Part shown: positions 45,234-55,300 of the stretch, in pieces | How the letters are laid out: each line of letters starts with the position of its first letter | Numbering within the stretch: the first letter of the stretch is position 1 | Assembly: GCA_025056455.1 (NCBI GenBank) | Contig: JANWVY010000010.1 | Location: 62,001 to 126,000 of the forward strand | DNA length: 64,000 nucleotides | DNA from: Bryobacteraceae bacterium | Lineage (GTDB): Bacteria > Acidobacteriota > Terriglobia > Bryobacterales > Bryobacteraceae | Direction of reading: 5' to 3' | Translations under genes and position numbers: made by a program | Notes under the pieces: generated by a model | Database searches by the model: none | What the model was told of the DNA's origin: nothing | The model's input: only the letters and a program-made list of their open reading frames with translations

Positions 45234-46772
45234 CTATTTCAGTTCCGTTGCGAGCAGCATGACCATCGCTCCTCCACGAGGGTCTTCCCCAAAAACAGCG
45301 GGCCGGTCCAGATAATCCCGCAACGATCGTTGTTTCCCCGTGGAAGCGCAAACATCCACCAGCTTGCCGTCGGCTGATGTTCGAATCTTTACCGCTTCCC
45401 ATGCTTGATCGACGAGCGGCTGGAAGCTCCGCCGCGGAAGCCACCCCCGCCGGATGCCCCGCTGCATGGCGAAAGCGATCATACACGTGGCGCTCAGCTC
45501 ACGCCAGGCCCCATGTTGGTCCACCACTTGCCGCCACATGCCACCCGTCTGATACTTGGCCAGCGCCACCATATGTTTTCGGAACTCCTGCAAAAGCTTA
45601 CTTCTTCCGGGGTAGGAAGGGGGCATGTCGGAGAGCGTGAGTGCTAAGCCAAGCGCAGGAAAACCGTTTCCCCGGCCCCAAGCAGTTTCATCGAGCGGCG
45701 AGTGCCGATACAGTCCATCGGACCGCTGGTTCAGTTTTTGAATAAAGGCAAAATGCCGCATCGCCATCTCGAAGTATTTCTGTTCGCCGCTATGACGGCC
45801 TGCCGCGGCGAGAATCGGGCAACCCATAAACACCGCATCGCTCATTTCGTTGTGAAACGGCATGCATTCGCGCATCTCACCCGTTTCGGTAAATCCCAAG
45901 CTGGCCGCCTTTTTGACCAGATCCAAGTATTCGGGCCGCTTGGTTCGCTCATAAAGCCAGGCAAAGATCAAATGCCCGCTCAAGTGACTGCCAGTGGGCT
46001 GGTGAAGGCTATCTTTTCCTCCGGAAACAAATGGTTCCACGATTCGCTCCACGTCCTCAACGGCGCCCAGCCGCAACCGCGCCATGAGCGCGACAGCAGG
46101 AATGTAAACGACTTCGGGTAGTTGTCTGCCATACACCTGGGCTAGTTGTTCAGCCACTTGCTGCGGAGTCCGCGCTAGACGCTGGCGTACTTCGCGCCGC
46201 GCGGGCGAGAATTCGATGCTCCCCGCTCTTCGCTCGAGAAACTGGCGTAAGGCCTCCTCGCTCTCGCCAATTCTTTCTGATGGAATGCGGCCCGTAATCT
46301 GCGCTGCGTCTGAGTCAAGCGCCGCCGCGAGTGAGCCCGAATCTGGACCTACGATTAAGAGATAGTCGGGTGCTTGCAGTTGAATCCAGCGCCACAAATA
46401 ATGGGACTCCGTCATTTGCCGGTAGGCCTCGCCAGAGGGCGGAAACTGCAACCGCACCCCGTCCGGATTGGCCAGCGGAACGGTCGCCAGACTAAATTGC
46501 CTCCGAAACGGCAGAGCCTCACGAGATTCGACAAACCACTCCTGCATCCGTCTCACGGCGTAGGCGCTCTCAGTGGAACCATCCATGCCGCCTAAGACGA
46601 GCAGCCGTTTGCGATCACCCATCCAATCCAGCCAAGCTGCATCAAACTCACACAAGATCGGAGCGCCGCTCCCGGTCATGCCCACATCGGACTCAATCCC
46701 CTGAATCGTGACTCCGGACAACCAGAGAGCCCAGAACACGGGCGCGGCAACGGACATCATGCGAAGGATCAT
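45234..46772 (-). CDS. M14-like domain fused to GH88/105-type hydrolase
   Basis: This is an exported protein of about 512 residues (leader at residues 1-22). The first 160 residues resemble an M14/succinylglutamate-desuccinylase fold (KRLLVLGGMDGSTES then ATVPLANPDGVRLQFP). The usual zinc His-x-x-Glu is replaced (GGMDG in place of GGIHG), so it is probably inactive. The rest looks like an unsaturated glucuronyl/rhamnogalacturonyl hydrolase: FHNEMSDAVFMGCPILAAAGR with the catalytic Asp, and RHSPLDETAWGRGNGFPALGLA. It would remove unsaturated uronic acids from oligosaccharides made by lyases. The start is uncertain; Met codons at 46760 and 46757 are alternatives. Confidence 0.78.
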   Translation of the reverse strand: MILRMMSVAAPVFWALWLSGVTIQGIESDVGMTGSGAPILCEFDAAWLDWMGDRKRLLVLGGMDGSTESAYAVRRMQEWFVESREALPFRRQFSLATVPLANPDGVRLQFPPSGEAYRQMTESHYLWRWIQLQAPDYLLIVGPDSGSLAAALDSDAAQITGRIPSERIGESEEALRQFLERRAGSIEFSPARREVRQRLARTPQQVAEQLAQVYGRQLPEVVYIPAVALMARLRLGAVEDVERIVEPFVSGGKDSLHQPTGSHLSGHLIFAWLYERTKRPEYLDLVKKAASLGFTETGEMRECMPFHNEMSDAVFMGCPILAAAGRHSGEQKYFEMAMRHFAFIQKLNQRSDGLYRHSPLDETAWGRGNGFPALGLALTLSDMPPSYPGRSKLLQEFRKHMVALAKYQTGGMWRQVVDQHGAWRELSATCMIAFAMQRGIRRGWLPRRSFQPLVDQAWEAVKIRTSADGKLVDVCASTGKQRSLRDYLDRPAVFGEDPRGGAMVMLLATELK

Positions 46773-46889
46773 AGCGCAGAAGGATGAATTCAAGATCAAA
46801 AGGGAGATAGCCTCGGGACATTCCCAGCCTGCTCGCTGCCGCTTCATCTTCGCTTGAAGCTGTTCGTTGCCTGCTGGTCAACCATGCCC

Positions 46890-46933
46890 GAAAAAGGTCA
46901 GCGGCTCCCCTTTTTTCGAAGGCGGAGCCGCTG
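46890..46933 (-). terminator. Rho-independent terminator of the OmpA/Ig-repeat gene
   Basis: On the minus strand a perfect 10-bp stem CAGCGGCTCC/GGAGCCGCTG (46933-46924 with 46908-46899) with a 15-nt loop is followed by ACCTTTTT (46898-46891). It lies 28 bp past the stop of the upstream gene. It sits before the start of the GH88-type gene, so the two are transcribed separately. Confidence 0.72.
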
Positions 46934-46960
46934 TCTGCCGTAAGCTAGCGTGGAAGGTTG

Positions 46961-49939
46961 CTAGTATGCGCCGAAGAACACCTTGGTGGTTGCCTTCGAG
47001 AATCGTCCCCGGGAATCCGTGACTGTCAACTCAAAGACATATTCACCAAAGGCCAGAGGAGCGAAGCGTACTGTCGGAGTGGCCGTGTCGGCCCCAAGGA
47101 TCAACTCGGGCTGACGGCCAACTGCTCGCCAGGAGTAGCCAATCACAAGACCCTCTGGATGGAAGGATCGTGTGCCATCAAGCTGCACTTCGCGGTTGGT
47201 CGTCACCTGGTCCGGTCCCGCATTCGCTACAGGCCCGCCTTCTCCGACGGGTCCAGCGGGCGTTACTTTCACATCCACCCGGGCCGTCACCTGTCCGCGC
47301 CGGCCAAAGGCTCGTAACGTGTAGGTGGTGTCCGCCTGCGGGTTGACAACTCGGGCTCCGCTGGCGCTGACCGGCCCAACGCCGTCGAGGAAGACCTCAG
47401 TTGCGCCTTCCGTTGTCCAGGACAGCGTAACCGGAGCGCCCGGACGCGGCGAAGTTGTCGGATTGGCGACGAAGGAGACGATCCGTGTCGCCGGAAACAC
47501 GGTCACGGTAGTTTCCGCGCTCACCTCACCCGACGCGTTCCTGGCGACGAGAGTGTAAGTCGTGGTTGTCGCCGGAGTGACATTTGCGGTGCCACTGAAG
47601 GCGACTTGGCCTAGCCCGGTAATCGTCACCGTTTCGGCATTTTCCACTTGCCAGACCAGCGTAGCCTGCTCGCCCGCCACAATTTCGACGGGCGCAGCGG
47701 AGAAGCGAACCACCCGCGCCATCGGTGCCGGATTCACCTGAACAGACACCTGCGCCGTAGCCTGGCCGAACCGGTTACGCGCGGTGAGCACATACGTGGT
47801 GGTCGTCGTGGGCGAAACAGATTGTGTACCGTTTTGCGCCACTGCGCCGATCCCGCTAATTTCCACCGACTCTGCGCCCTCGGTCTGCCAGCTGAGCACC
47901 GAAGATTGACCAGCGAGAATCGTCATCGGCGAAGCTTGGAAGAACAGGATCCGAACCTCAGGACGCTGCACCGCGACGGTGACCGTTTCGCTGACTTCTC
48001 CGTTGCGGTTGCGCGCCGTGAGACGGTAGGTGGTTGTCTGCGTTGGGGCCACCGTCGATGAGCCGCTTGCCGGATTCACACGGCCAATGCCGTCAATCAC
48101 CACCTCTTCGGCATTCTCCACTGCCCAGCTCAGCGTCGATGTCTCACCGCTGCGAATCTGTTGCGGGCTTGCAACAAACCGCAAAATCCGCACGGGCGGG
48201 GTTCGACTGACCGTGACGTTGACTCGCGCCACACTCGAGGCCCCTTTATCATCCGTGACCGTAAGGCGGAATCCATAGCTTTGTCCTTCGACCGCCGTAA
48301 ACGTGGCTCTGGCCGTGGTTGCCCCCGCAATGGAGACGGCAGGACCCGCAATCTGCGTCCACTGGAATGTGATTGGATCGCCTTCGGGATCAAAGGATCC
48401 AGAACCATCCAGGGTGACCGGGCCCGGCTGTACTCCAAGCTGGTCCGGTCCAGCATCTGCCACCGGAGCTTCGTTTCCGGTGCGGACACGCCGCTGGAGA
48501 ATCTCATAGCGCACCCGCGGCACATCCGCCGGCACGGGGTGGGAAAGCGACTGAAACTCCTTCGGTCGCAGAAGATTTCCAAACAGCAGTCCGGCCACCA
48601 CCCGCCCGTTGTTACTGCGGGCGAGCAACGTCTCATTAAATCCCCCTTCCACCGTAAAGGCCAGGTTGTTGTTGAGTGGAAAAACAAAGCGGAGCGTGCC
48701 GCCCGGCCGGTCGGCATGACCGTAGCTTTTGAGGTAACCCAGATTACCCTCTGCATACACGTTGCGATAGAGCCCGACTGTGGCTTGCGCCCCCACTTGA
48801 TCAATCGCCTTCAACACGTGCTGAATTTGCAGGGTCCGCGTAATCGGAGTCACCGCAAGCACCTGGTTGTCCAGAAACGCCTTCGTCCCAAACATCCCCA
48901 CCTTGCCGCGTCCGAAGATATAGTCCAGCGTGAGCGCTGCCTGCCCCAAGGTGCCGCCAGAGCGCAGCTCATTCACTTGCACGTTCTTAAAACTACTGAA
49001 CAAGCCCGGCTGGAAGTTCTTATAGCGATACACCAAACCGAGATCGAACTGGCCTTCTTTGCGGTCTCGGAAATAGAGATATTCGCCTTGGCTTTGAAAC
49101 GCGAAATTCTCTTTGAACGGGGCAAAGTAGCGCGCCCGGCCAGAGAAGGTCAATTTGCCAGAATCATCCACGCCCGCATTCACACCCAGAAGGCTAAAGC
49201 GAGGAGCTCGCGATTTATCAATCGCATCCGCGCTGGCCCGTTCGGTGATCGAACGGACTTCGCTCGCCGAAAGCGGTTTGGGTAGATTCAGAATATTCTT
49301 GTCTGTTTGCTGCTGGGCAGCCTTGAGAGCGTCTAACTCGCGGCGCAGCTCGGCATTCTCTTTCTTCATGTCCCGCAGCATGGCCAGGATCTCATCCAAT
49401 CGGTCCAGCTTACTGAGCACCTTGGCTGAGTCATCGCTTCGCTTTTGCATCTCCGAAAGCCGCTTTTGCAGCTCTTCGATCGCGTCGGAAATGCTTCCAT
49501 CTCCAATGCTCCGCCCTTGCTCATCCTTCACCGTCACATTGACCCGACGGTTCATGAACTGTGCCTCTTTCGAACGCCCAGACACCTTAGGGTCCTTCCG
49601 GCCCCGCGTGGTGGTCTCAATCTGACTTGCCGGCACACCGTATTTGGTGAGAAAATTCCGCACGGTCGTCGCCCGCTGCATGCCGAGCTTCTCGTTGTAG
49701 CGGTCTGTACCTCCGTCATCGCCGTGCCCTTCTAATTTCACGCGGTAGCCTGGATGCCGTTTCAGCAATTCTGCTAGCCGCAAAAGGCTCGGATAGCCAT
49801 CCGTTAAAATGGCGGATCCCCGTTCGAAGTTAATCTCTTCCCAGTCTTCCTTAGTAGCAGTGTTTTCGAGCCCCTGAGCGAAACCCGCTAAGGCCAAGCT
49901 AGTGGCCAGCAAAACTTGCCTCCACAAGCAGTTGATCAT
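46961..49939 (-). CDS. OmpA-like domain, coiled coil, barrel and Ig/PKD-repeat protein
   Basis: This is a 992-residue exported protein with an unusual order. After a signal peptide (1-22) comes an OmpA peptidoglycan-binding domain at about 30-140 (INFERGSAILTDGYPSL, KLEGHGDDGGTDRYNEKLG, RNFLTKYGV, NRRVNVTV), where most OmpA proteins have it last. A charged coiled coil spans about 155-215. A beta-rich region of about 230-480 looks like an outer-membrane barrel (GRARYFAPF, GEYLYFRD, DLGLVYRYKNFQPG). It is followed by one PKD-like domain, four roughly 80-residue Ig-like repeats (S-x-x-P-x-x-I, LSW-x-x-ENAE, I-x-G-I/L-G, TTTTTY-x-L-x-ARN) and a last PKD-like domain. The ATG at 49939 follows GAGGAGGA. 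Function: probably envelope anchoring or surface display. Confidence 0.8.
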   Translation of the reverse strand: MINCLWRQVLLATSLALAGFAQGLENTATKEDWEEINFERGSAILTDGYPSLLRLAELLKRHPGYRVKLEGHGDDGGTDRYNEKLGMQRATTVRNFLTKYGVPASQIETTTRGRKDPKVSGRSKEAQFMNRRVNVTVKDEQGRSIGDGSISDAIEELQKRLSEMQKRSDDSAKVLSKLDRLDEILAMLRDMKKENAELRRELDALKAAQQQTDKNILNLPKPLSASEVRSITERASADAIDKSRAPRFSLLGVNAGVDDSGKLTFSGRARYFAPFKENFAFQSQGEYLYFRDRKEGQFDLGLVYRYKNFQPGLFSSFKNVQVNELRSGGTLGQAALTLDYIFGRGKVGMFGTKAFLDNQVLAVTPITRTLQIQHVLKAIDQVGAQATVGLYRNVYAEGNLGYLKSYGHADRPGGTLRFVFPLNNNLAFTVEGGFNETLLARSNNGRVVAGLLFGNLLRPKEFQSLSHPVPADVPRVRYEILQRRVRTGNEAPVADAGPDQLGVQPGPVTLDGSGSFDPEGDPITFQWTQIAGPAVSIAGATTARATFTAVEGQSYGFRLTVTDDKGASSVARVNVTVSRTPPVRILRFVASPQQIRSGETSTLSWAVENAEEVVIDGIGRVNPASGSSTVAPTQTTTYRLTARNRNGEVSETVTVAVQRPEVRILFFQASPMTILAGQSSVLSWQTEGAESVEISGIGAVAQNGTQSVSPTTTTTYVLTARNRFGQATAQVSVQVNPAPMARVVRFSAAPVEIVAGEQATLVWQVENAETVTITGLGQVAFSGTANVTPATTTTYTLVARNASGEVSAETTVTVFPATRIVSFVANPTTSPRPGAPVTLSWTTEGATEVFLDGVGPVSASGARVVNPQADTTYTLRAFGRRGQVTARVDVKVTPAGPVGEGGPVANAGPDQVTTNREVQLDGTRSFHPEGLVIGYSWRAVGRQPELILGADTATPTVRFAPLAFGEYVFELTVTDSRGRFSKATTKVFFGAY

Positions 49940-50234
49940 GGATTTGGATTCCTCCTCAATAAATTTCCCGTCTGGGTGAACGGTTGGGAAAAAACACCTC
50001 CACTCGTGTTCTTGTCTCAAAAATCGACTTTTCCTTTGCGCGCTTTACCCGAGTCTCAGCGGCTTTCTTTGGGGTGTAATTTCTCCTCGCCTGAGTCAGT
50101 AGAATTTGCTCGGACGGGCTTGGCCGCTCGACATTTACGCGGCCTCCCTCTCCATCCTAGCAATCTTGAGGCCAATCACTCGGAACGAGCGCCCGTGCCA
50201 TCCGGACCCCCTCCTTCTTCGTGCGGCAATTTTC

Positions 50235-50264
50235 TTTACAAACAAAACGAGCCTCGGCTAAACT
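50235..50264 (+). promoter_or_regulatory. Possible sigma-70 promoter
   Basis: A -35-like TTTACA (50235-50240), an 18-nt spacer and a -10-like TAAACT (50259-50264) lie 50 bp upstream of the ATG at 50315. The gap 49940-50314 otherwise shows nothing recognisable. Confidence 0.35.
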
Positions 50265-50314
50265 TTGGCCGGTGGGATCGCGCTAGCCTAGCGCTGTTGG
50301 GGTACACCGAAGGC

Positions 50315-50722
50315 ATGCGTCTGCGGATCATTCTACTGGCTGTCGGCCTTTGCTTCTTGCTCGTCGCCGGCTATCTACTCTACCTAGCGACAGCCGAGTC
50401 GCTCTACACAAAGAGAGGAACTCCGGCCTTCTGGTTCGCCATCTCGCGCGTCATCCGGGAGACCCCTACACCGGGTGCGCTTGAACCCCCTCTCTACTAT
50501 TCGAGTGCCGGCGACGGGCCCAAACTACCCGAAAGCGCCGTGCACTTCCGTACCTCTGCCCCAGCCGCGGAGGTCGAGCGGAGCCTGCAACAGTTCGTTC
50601 TCACTCTCGGCTACCGGAGGCGCGCCGAAGACAACGCTTACGTCAAAGGCCGCTCCATTTTAAGCTGGGAAATCACACCTGCACTGGGCGGCCTTCAAGT
50701 CACGGTGCGCGAACAACAATAA
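50315..50722 (+). CDS. Single-pass membrane protein of unknown function
   Basis: This 135-residue protein has one N-terminal membrane segment (residues 5-26, ILLAVGLCFLLVAGYLLYLA). A soluble alpha/beta part follows (AVHFRTSAPAAEVERSLQQFVLTLGY ... SWEITPALGGLQVTV, quoted in two pieces). I do not recognise the family. The ATG at 50315 is chosen because the longer open frame before it is not protein-like. It is 32 bp ahead of the next gene and likely co-transcribed with it. Confidence 0.6.
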   Translation: MRLRIILLAVGLCFLLVAGYLLYLATAESLYTKRGTPAFWFAISRVIRETPTPGALEPPLYYSSAGDGPKLPESAVHFRTSAPAAEVERSLQQFVLTLGYRRRAEDNAYVKGRSILSWEITPALGGLQVTVREQQ

Positions 50723-50754
50723 TCCACAACAGCAACTAGGAGGGGAATTGCCAG

Positions 50755-51498
50755 ATGAGTTCACGAGCTGATATTGACGCCGGCAGGCTCATCTACACCT
50801 GCCATTGTGGATGGATTGATAAGGGACACGCCAATCCGCGCCGCACCTCTCGACCCCATGTCGGGGCGCTGGCGCTCTGGGATCAGTTCCTCAAAGAGAG
50901 CGGCGAACGGTCCGAATTTGATGATGGTTTCCAAGTCATCTACACCCAGGACATGGGAAAGTTCGGCTTTACCTTGGGCGTCACACGCTCCTATTTCGTC
51001 CGCCGTGGACTCAGCATTCCCGAGCGCGAATCCATCGCCCTTGCCATCTTCATGGAAGTGTCGGGAGCCTTTGAAGATCTTCAGGGGCAGTTCCCCTCGA
51101 TCGTACCTGGCTTGGGAAGAGTCGCCGATTCCAGCTATAGCCAGGAAGACCTAATCTCCAATCTCTTGGGTTTTTATAAGGCCGTCCGTCCCGGAACCGA
51201 CTATCTCCAACTTTGCGCCCCGGTTTCCGTCGAAGCTTCGAAAAAAGTTTGGGACCAATACGGCTCGGTTGGCAGTATCAAAAACAAGAATTTTTTCAAG
51301 CCGATTACCCATCCCTGCGAGGAATGTAAGGGCCGCAGTATTTTTCCCCCTCAACTCCAGGTGATTCAGCCCGCCCAGAAAGAGCCTCTCAAAAAAGGCG
51401 CCAAGTTTCGCGATTGGAGTTGGCGGGACTCTGAAAAACGCGACAGGGAATTGAATGAGCGGCTCCTCATGAAGGACCGCTTCGGGCCCAAGTGGTAG
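50755..51498 (+). CDS. Uncharacterised protein with Cys-rich motifs
   Basis: This 247-residue protein has no signal peptide. It has a striking N-terminal motif [15 protein letters not shown] (about residues 14-28) and a C-terminal HPCEECKG (about 182-189), which together could form a metal site with Cys and His ligands. The middle ([40 protein letters not shown]) is alpha/beta. The first motif faintly recalls DUF4056-like proteins, from memory only. The Shine-Dalgarno AGGAGGGG precedes the ATG. No function is proposed. Confidence 0.6.
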   Translation: MSSRADIDAGRLIYTCHCGWIDKGHANPRRTSRPHVGALALWDQFLKESGERSEFDDGFQVIYTQDMGKFGFTLGVTRSYFVRRGLSIPERESIALAIFMEVSGAFEDLQGQFPSIVPGLGRVADSSYSQEDLISNLLGFYKAVRPGTDYLQLCAPVSVEASKKVWDQYGSVGSIKNKNFFKPITHPCEECKGRSIFPPQLQVIQPAQKEPLKKGAKFRDWSWRDSEKRDRELNERLLMKDRFGPKW

Positions 51499-51503
51499 AG
51501 GCC

Positions 51504-52376
51504 CTACTTTCGCGGCGGACGGCGCGGCGAACGCTTCAGCTCGGGCGGAAAATCGGCAACCGGAGATCCTTTTGGGCTCCGGAGATTCTGCGGGTTTCCC
51601 CGGTCGGGCCACAACGGGATTTGCTGGCCCCCGCGTTGCTCCAAAATTTCGAACAATCGCGCGCGCATCCGCGAAACGATTTTTTGGTGCGCTTCGCTAT
51701 CGATCAGATTGTTGGTTTCGAGCGGATCCTGCTGAAGATCGTAGAGTTCGTCAGAATCCCAGATGCCGTGGTAGCCGATGAACTGATAGCGCTCTCCGCA
51801 CAGCGCAGGGATCGTAGGCGTTTGGGGAAAATTTCTTCGCATGGCGTGGAGTATCGCGATCACACGGGAATCGATGTTGCGAAATACTACCTTGACTACA
51901 CTGAGACGCTTGGCGGCGTGGACGAAAGTGTCGGGCGGTTGTTGAACGCCTGGAAGGCACGGGGCGAGCTCGATTCAACCTTAGTCATTTCCATGTCAGA
52001 CAACGGGTCGGCATTTGGCGAACACGGCCTCATGGATAAAAGGACTGCGTATGAACAATCAATCCGCGTGCCGTCGCTCGCGTTGTCCGGAGCTTTTCGG
52101 CGGTGGAAAAACGGTGCAAGACTTGGCTTTTTTAAATCTCGACCTCGTGGCGCGGCTCGGGGCTACACAGCGACGTTGTGACAAAAGGGTTCTGAAAGTG
52201 AATGCCCTCCTGAGCCATGCGGTCCAAATGCGAGGTCTCTAAACAATCCTGACCCTTAAAAATCCCATGGTGTCATAGGCGATGATCATCCGACAGGATG
52301 AAAATCACGTTCCTGGGCTTGGCTCCTGGCGGCTCTTCACGGATCCTCAGAACACAACCAGACAGCTCTTCGCAGT
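51504..52376 (-). pseudogene. Sulfatase pseudogene with inverted middle segment
   Basis: Three pieces of one sulfatase can be read. On the minus strand 52376 to about 52162 gives the N-terminal part (KPRNVIFILSDDHR, then in shifted frames KGQDCLETSHLDRM and FVTTSLCS). This stops exactly within the Cys-x-Pro-x-Arg formylglycine motif. The middle part is read on the plus strand. The minus strand from about 51845 to 51504 gives the C-terminal part ([36 protein letters not shown]). Frameshifts lie near 52281 and 52256. Sequence either side of the inverted block is missing, so the gene cannot be restored by a simple flip. It cannot make an active enzyme. It follows the TamB-Omp85 gene on the same strand. 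Confidence 0.85.
51840..52160 (+). other. Inverted block inside the sulfatase pseudogene
   Basis: Read on the plus strand, this block encodes the middle of the sulfatase: [47 protein letters not shown] and [10 protein letters not shown]. In another frame it continues [14 protein letters not shown] and [11 protein letters not shown]. All of these are normally on the same strand as the flanks, which are on the minus strand. Breakpoints are near 51840 and 52160. Confidence 0.8.
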
Positions 52377-55300
52377 CAAAAAGCCTGGCCGATGCTAAAG
52401 AACAGCCGGCCAAGACCTTCTCCTGGACGACGATCCAACTTAAATCCATAATCAAAGCGCAATAGAAAGTAAGGCGTGCGAATTCTTAGGCCAACGCCAG
52501 CAGCCTTTCGCAGGTTGGATAGCCGGAATTCAGAAATCGACGGGTACACGTTGCCAAGATCCGCAAAACCAACTCCTTCGAATAGCTTGTAGATCGGAAA
52601 CCGCAGCTCTTGATTGGTGACGAACACCGCATCACCGCCACGCGGCCCGCCAGCAAAATCAACCGGGCCAATCGAATTCTGCGCAAATCCGCGGATTGTT
52701 GTACCTCCTCCCGCAAAAAAGCGTTCGCTCGGAATGAGCGTCTGACCGCCAAGCCCTCTCGCCAGCCCCAGGCGCACAGCGCCAGCATAGACCCAGCGAG
52801 ACCTCAACGGTCCGCCCAGCAATGGGGCCCCAACAGGCTTGGTTAACGGGACAAATTGGAAATACTGCCCGTAATACTTCGTGTAGCGCAGCTGAGAACC
52901 AAGAAAAGCCGGCGCATACTCAAATGCATGCGAAACAAGCGAGCCGCGCGTCGCATCTAAATAGTCATCCCTCGTATCGCGTGTAAAGGTGAACGCCAGA
53001 GGCGCAATGCGCGTCACAATCGGATCCAAAGCCCCCAAGATGGGATCCGGAACCCGGTCTACAGTTTCTGCTTGTTCGAGACGGTATCCCAAACTGAGGA
53101 GGTAGTTTCCACGCAAGCGAGACTCTTGCTGGAGCGAAAAGCCAATCCGGTCCGTGCGAAAAGCAGGCTGCAACTCGCGACGAAAAAAGGTGGCAGCAAC
53201 GGTCTTCAGAGGAAGTTGCTTTAGCAGTGGTTGCGAGAAGTACAAGCGGCCCTCGTGCAGATCCGCGTCGTAGCGGCCGCGGAAGCCCAGAACCCGGGCC
53301 TGGCCAAGGGAGTTGCGATTGGAAAAATCCGCAATCCCGCCCGGGCCCCGCTCCGTATCGAAGTAGGCCCCGTAGCGCAAATCCCAAGCGGGCACCTCTC
53401 GCACGCGCACCACCAGACGCACCGGCTTAAATCCCGCCCCGCCCTCCATTTCCTGGCGTTCGATTTCCACAAGCGCGAAGGCCCCCGTGGCATAAAGATC
53501 TCTCCGCGCGCGACCGATCAAGTCCACGACCACCGCATCGCCGGGCTGAAACGGCAGCTGGCTTCGAATTAGATTCTCACTCACGCGCGAATTTCCCCTC
53601 ACCTCGATCTCCGCAATCCGGCTCGGAAGGCCCTCTTGGATTTCGAATGCCAGGCGCAACTCGTCAGGTTTTTCGCCCGGCACGAGCTCTAAACGCACGT
53701 CGCTATCAAGGTAGCCTTTCGAGCCGTAAAGGTTCCGTAAATTCTCAACAGCTGCTTCCTGCAAACGGGCGGTGAGGACCGTCCCGGTGGTGAACGGCAA
53801 CGCCGCCCGCAGCGTTTTCTCTTCTAGCGCCGAGTAGCCGCGAAACACGATGTCCCCGATCCTCGCCAGCGGGCCGGGATCCACCTTCACGCTCATCTTC
53901 ACCAGCTGGGCATCTGCCTCCAGGCGCGCCTCAGGCTCGGAAACACGCACCTGGCGGTAGCCCCGCTCGCGGTAAAAGCTCTCCACGAGGCCGCGCAGCT
54001 TCTCCGGTTCGAGGAACGCCAGAAATCCGAGCTTCTGGCTTTCAAACAACGGGCGGAATTGGCTGGTTTCCGTTTCGCTTGCACCTTCGAGGGAAACACG
54101 CAATTCTCGGTAGGGACTCCCTGGCGTCACCTCAAACCGCACTTGCTTTTCCGCATCGCTTGAAGCCAGGATCGACGTCGTGACCACAGCTTGAACAAAC
54201 CCCTCGGCTGCTAACCGGCGGCGAATCAGACGAGCGGCCTCATCGAGCCGCTGGGTGTCAAAAACGCCACGCCGCCAGATGGATTGCAACTCCTCTCGAA
54301 GCTGCGCGGGTGGCTGCCAGCCCTCAAAAACGAAGCGCACTACCGGGCCAGGATGGACGAGAACATCAAGGTCAACTTGCTTTTCTCCAACCTGCCGGCT
54401 GACACGCACTTGGGCCTCTAGCAGGCCGCGGGCCGCATAGCTCTTTTCAAGCCGTTCGACGCCGTTGCGCAAGATGAAAAAATCGTACCGGCGGCCCGTT
54501 TTCACGCGCAGTTTTTTCCATACCTCGCGTTCTGTAAAAACGGGCTCTCCGGTCAAGCGTAGCTGCCCCACAACACGGCGCATCCTCTCGGCGTTGGTCT
54601 GAGCCGCAGGCGGCCCCCCGAGACGGATATCGTGATTGAATTCGAGTCGGAAACTGGCGTCGCTTTGTCGCACCCCCCGTGTAACAAAATTGCGAAAGGT
54701 TTCCCACTGCGCCACGTAAATCTGATCCCGGCTGTCGGTGAGATTCATGGAGTAGACGAAACTCAAACCTCGCGCCAGATCCTGGCCAATGGTCAGCCGC
54801 GCCGTCGGATTCGATTCAGGCGCAATCAATCCAGGCTCAACTCGGAATTGCGAAATGCCCGTCGCTCGTTGCACCCGCGAAGAAAGAGTCCCTCCCACGC
54901 TGCCCGCAAGCAAGGAGAGCGCTTGCTCTTTGGCCACCGTAGCCCCTGCGCCACGCGCCTCTTCTAAGGTCCGCCCGGTCACCAGTAACGAGGCAATGTC
55001 TTCTTCAGCAAGCGGCGGATCCGAGCTGAATGTCGTTGTCAGACGCTCCCGCAAGCCGCCCTGGACGAGCAGTTGAATCTCGTGGCGGTTCACCTTGGTG
55101 CGGGCCGAAAGGTCGAGCAAGGGCTCGAGTCGGCGCTCGTCAGCAAAGGTGATTACACCTCGCTCGATCAAATATCTCCGCTCGGCGAGAAGAAGCTTTC
55201 CGCCTTCCTCTACTTCGAGCCGGCCGGTCAAGGCCGGATTCTGCAACGAACCCACCAGCCGCAGGTTCGCCTGGAGGCTGGCCTGAGCCAGATTGTTATC

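Noticed and set aside
48161-49285. 374-codon frame on the plus strand opposite the OmpA/Ig-repeat gene
   Set aside because: Arg/His-rich antisense shadow. The minus-strand gene has clear domains throughout.
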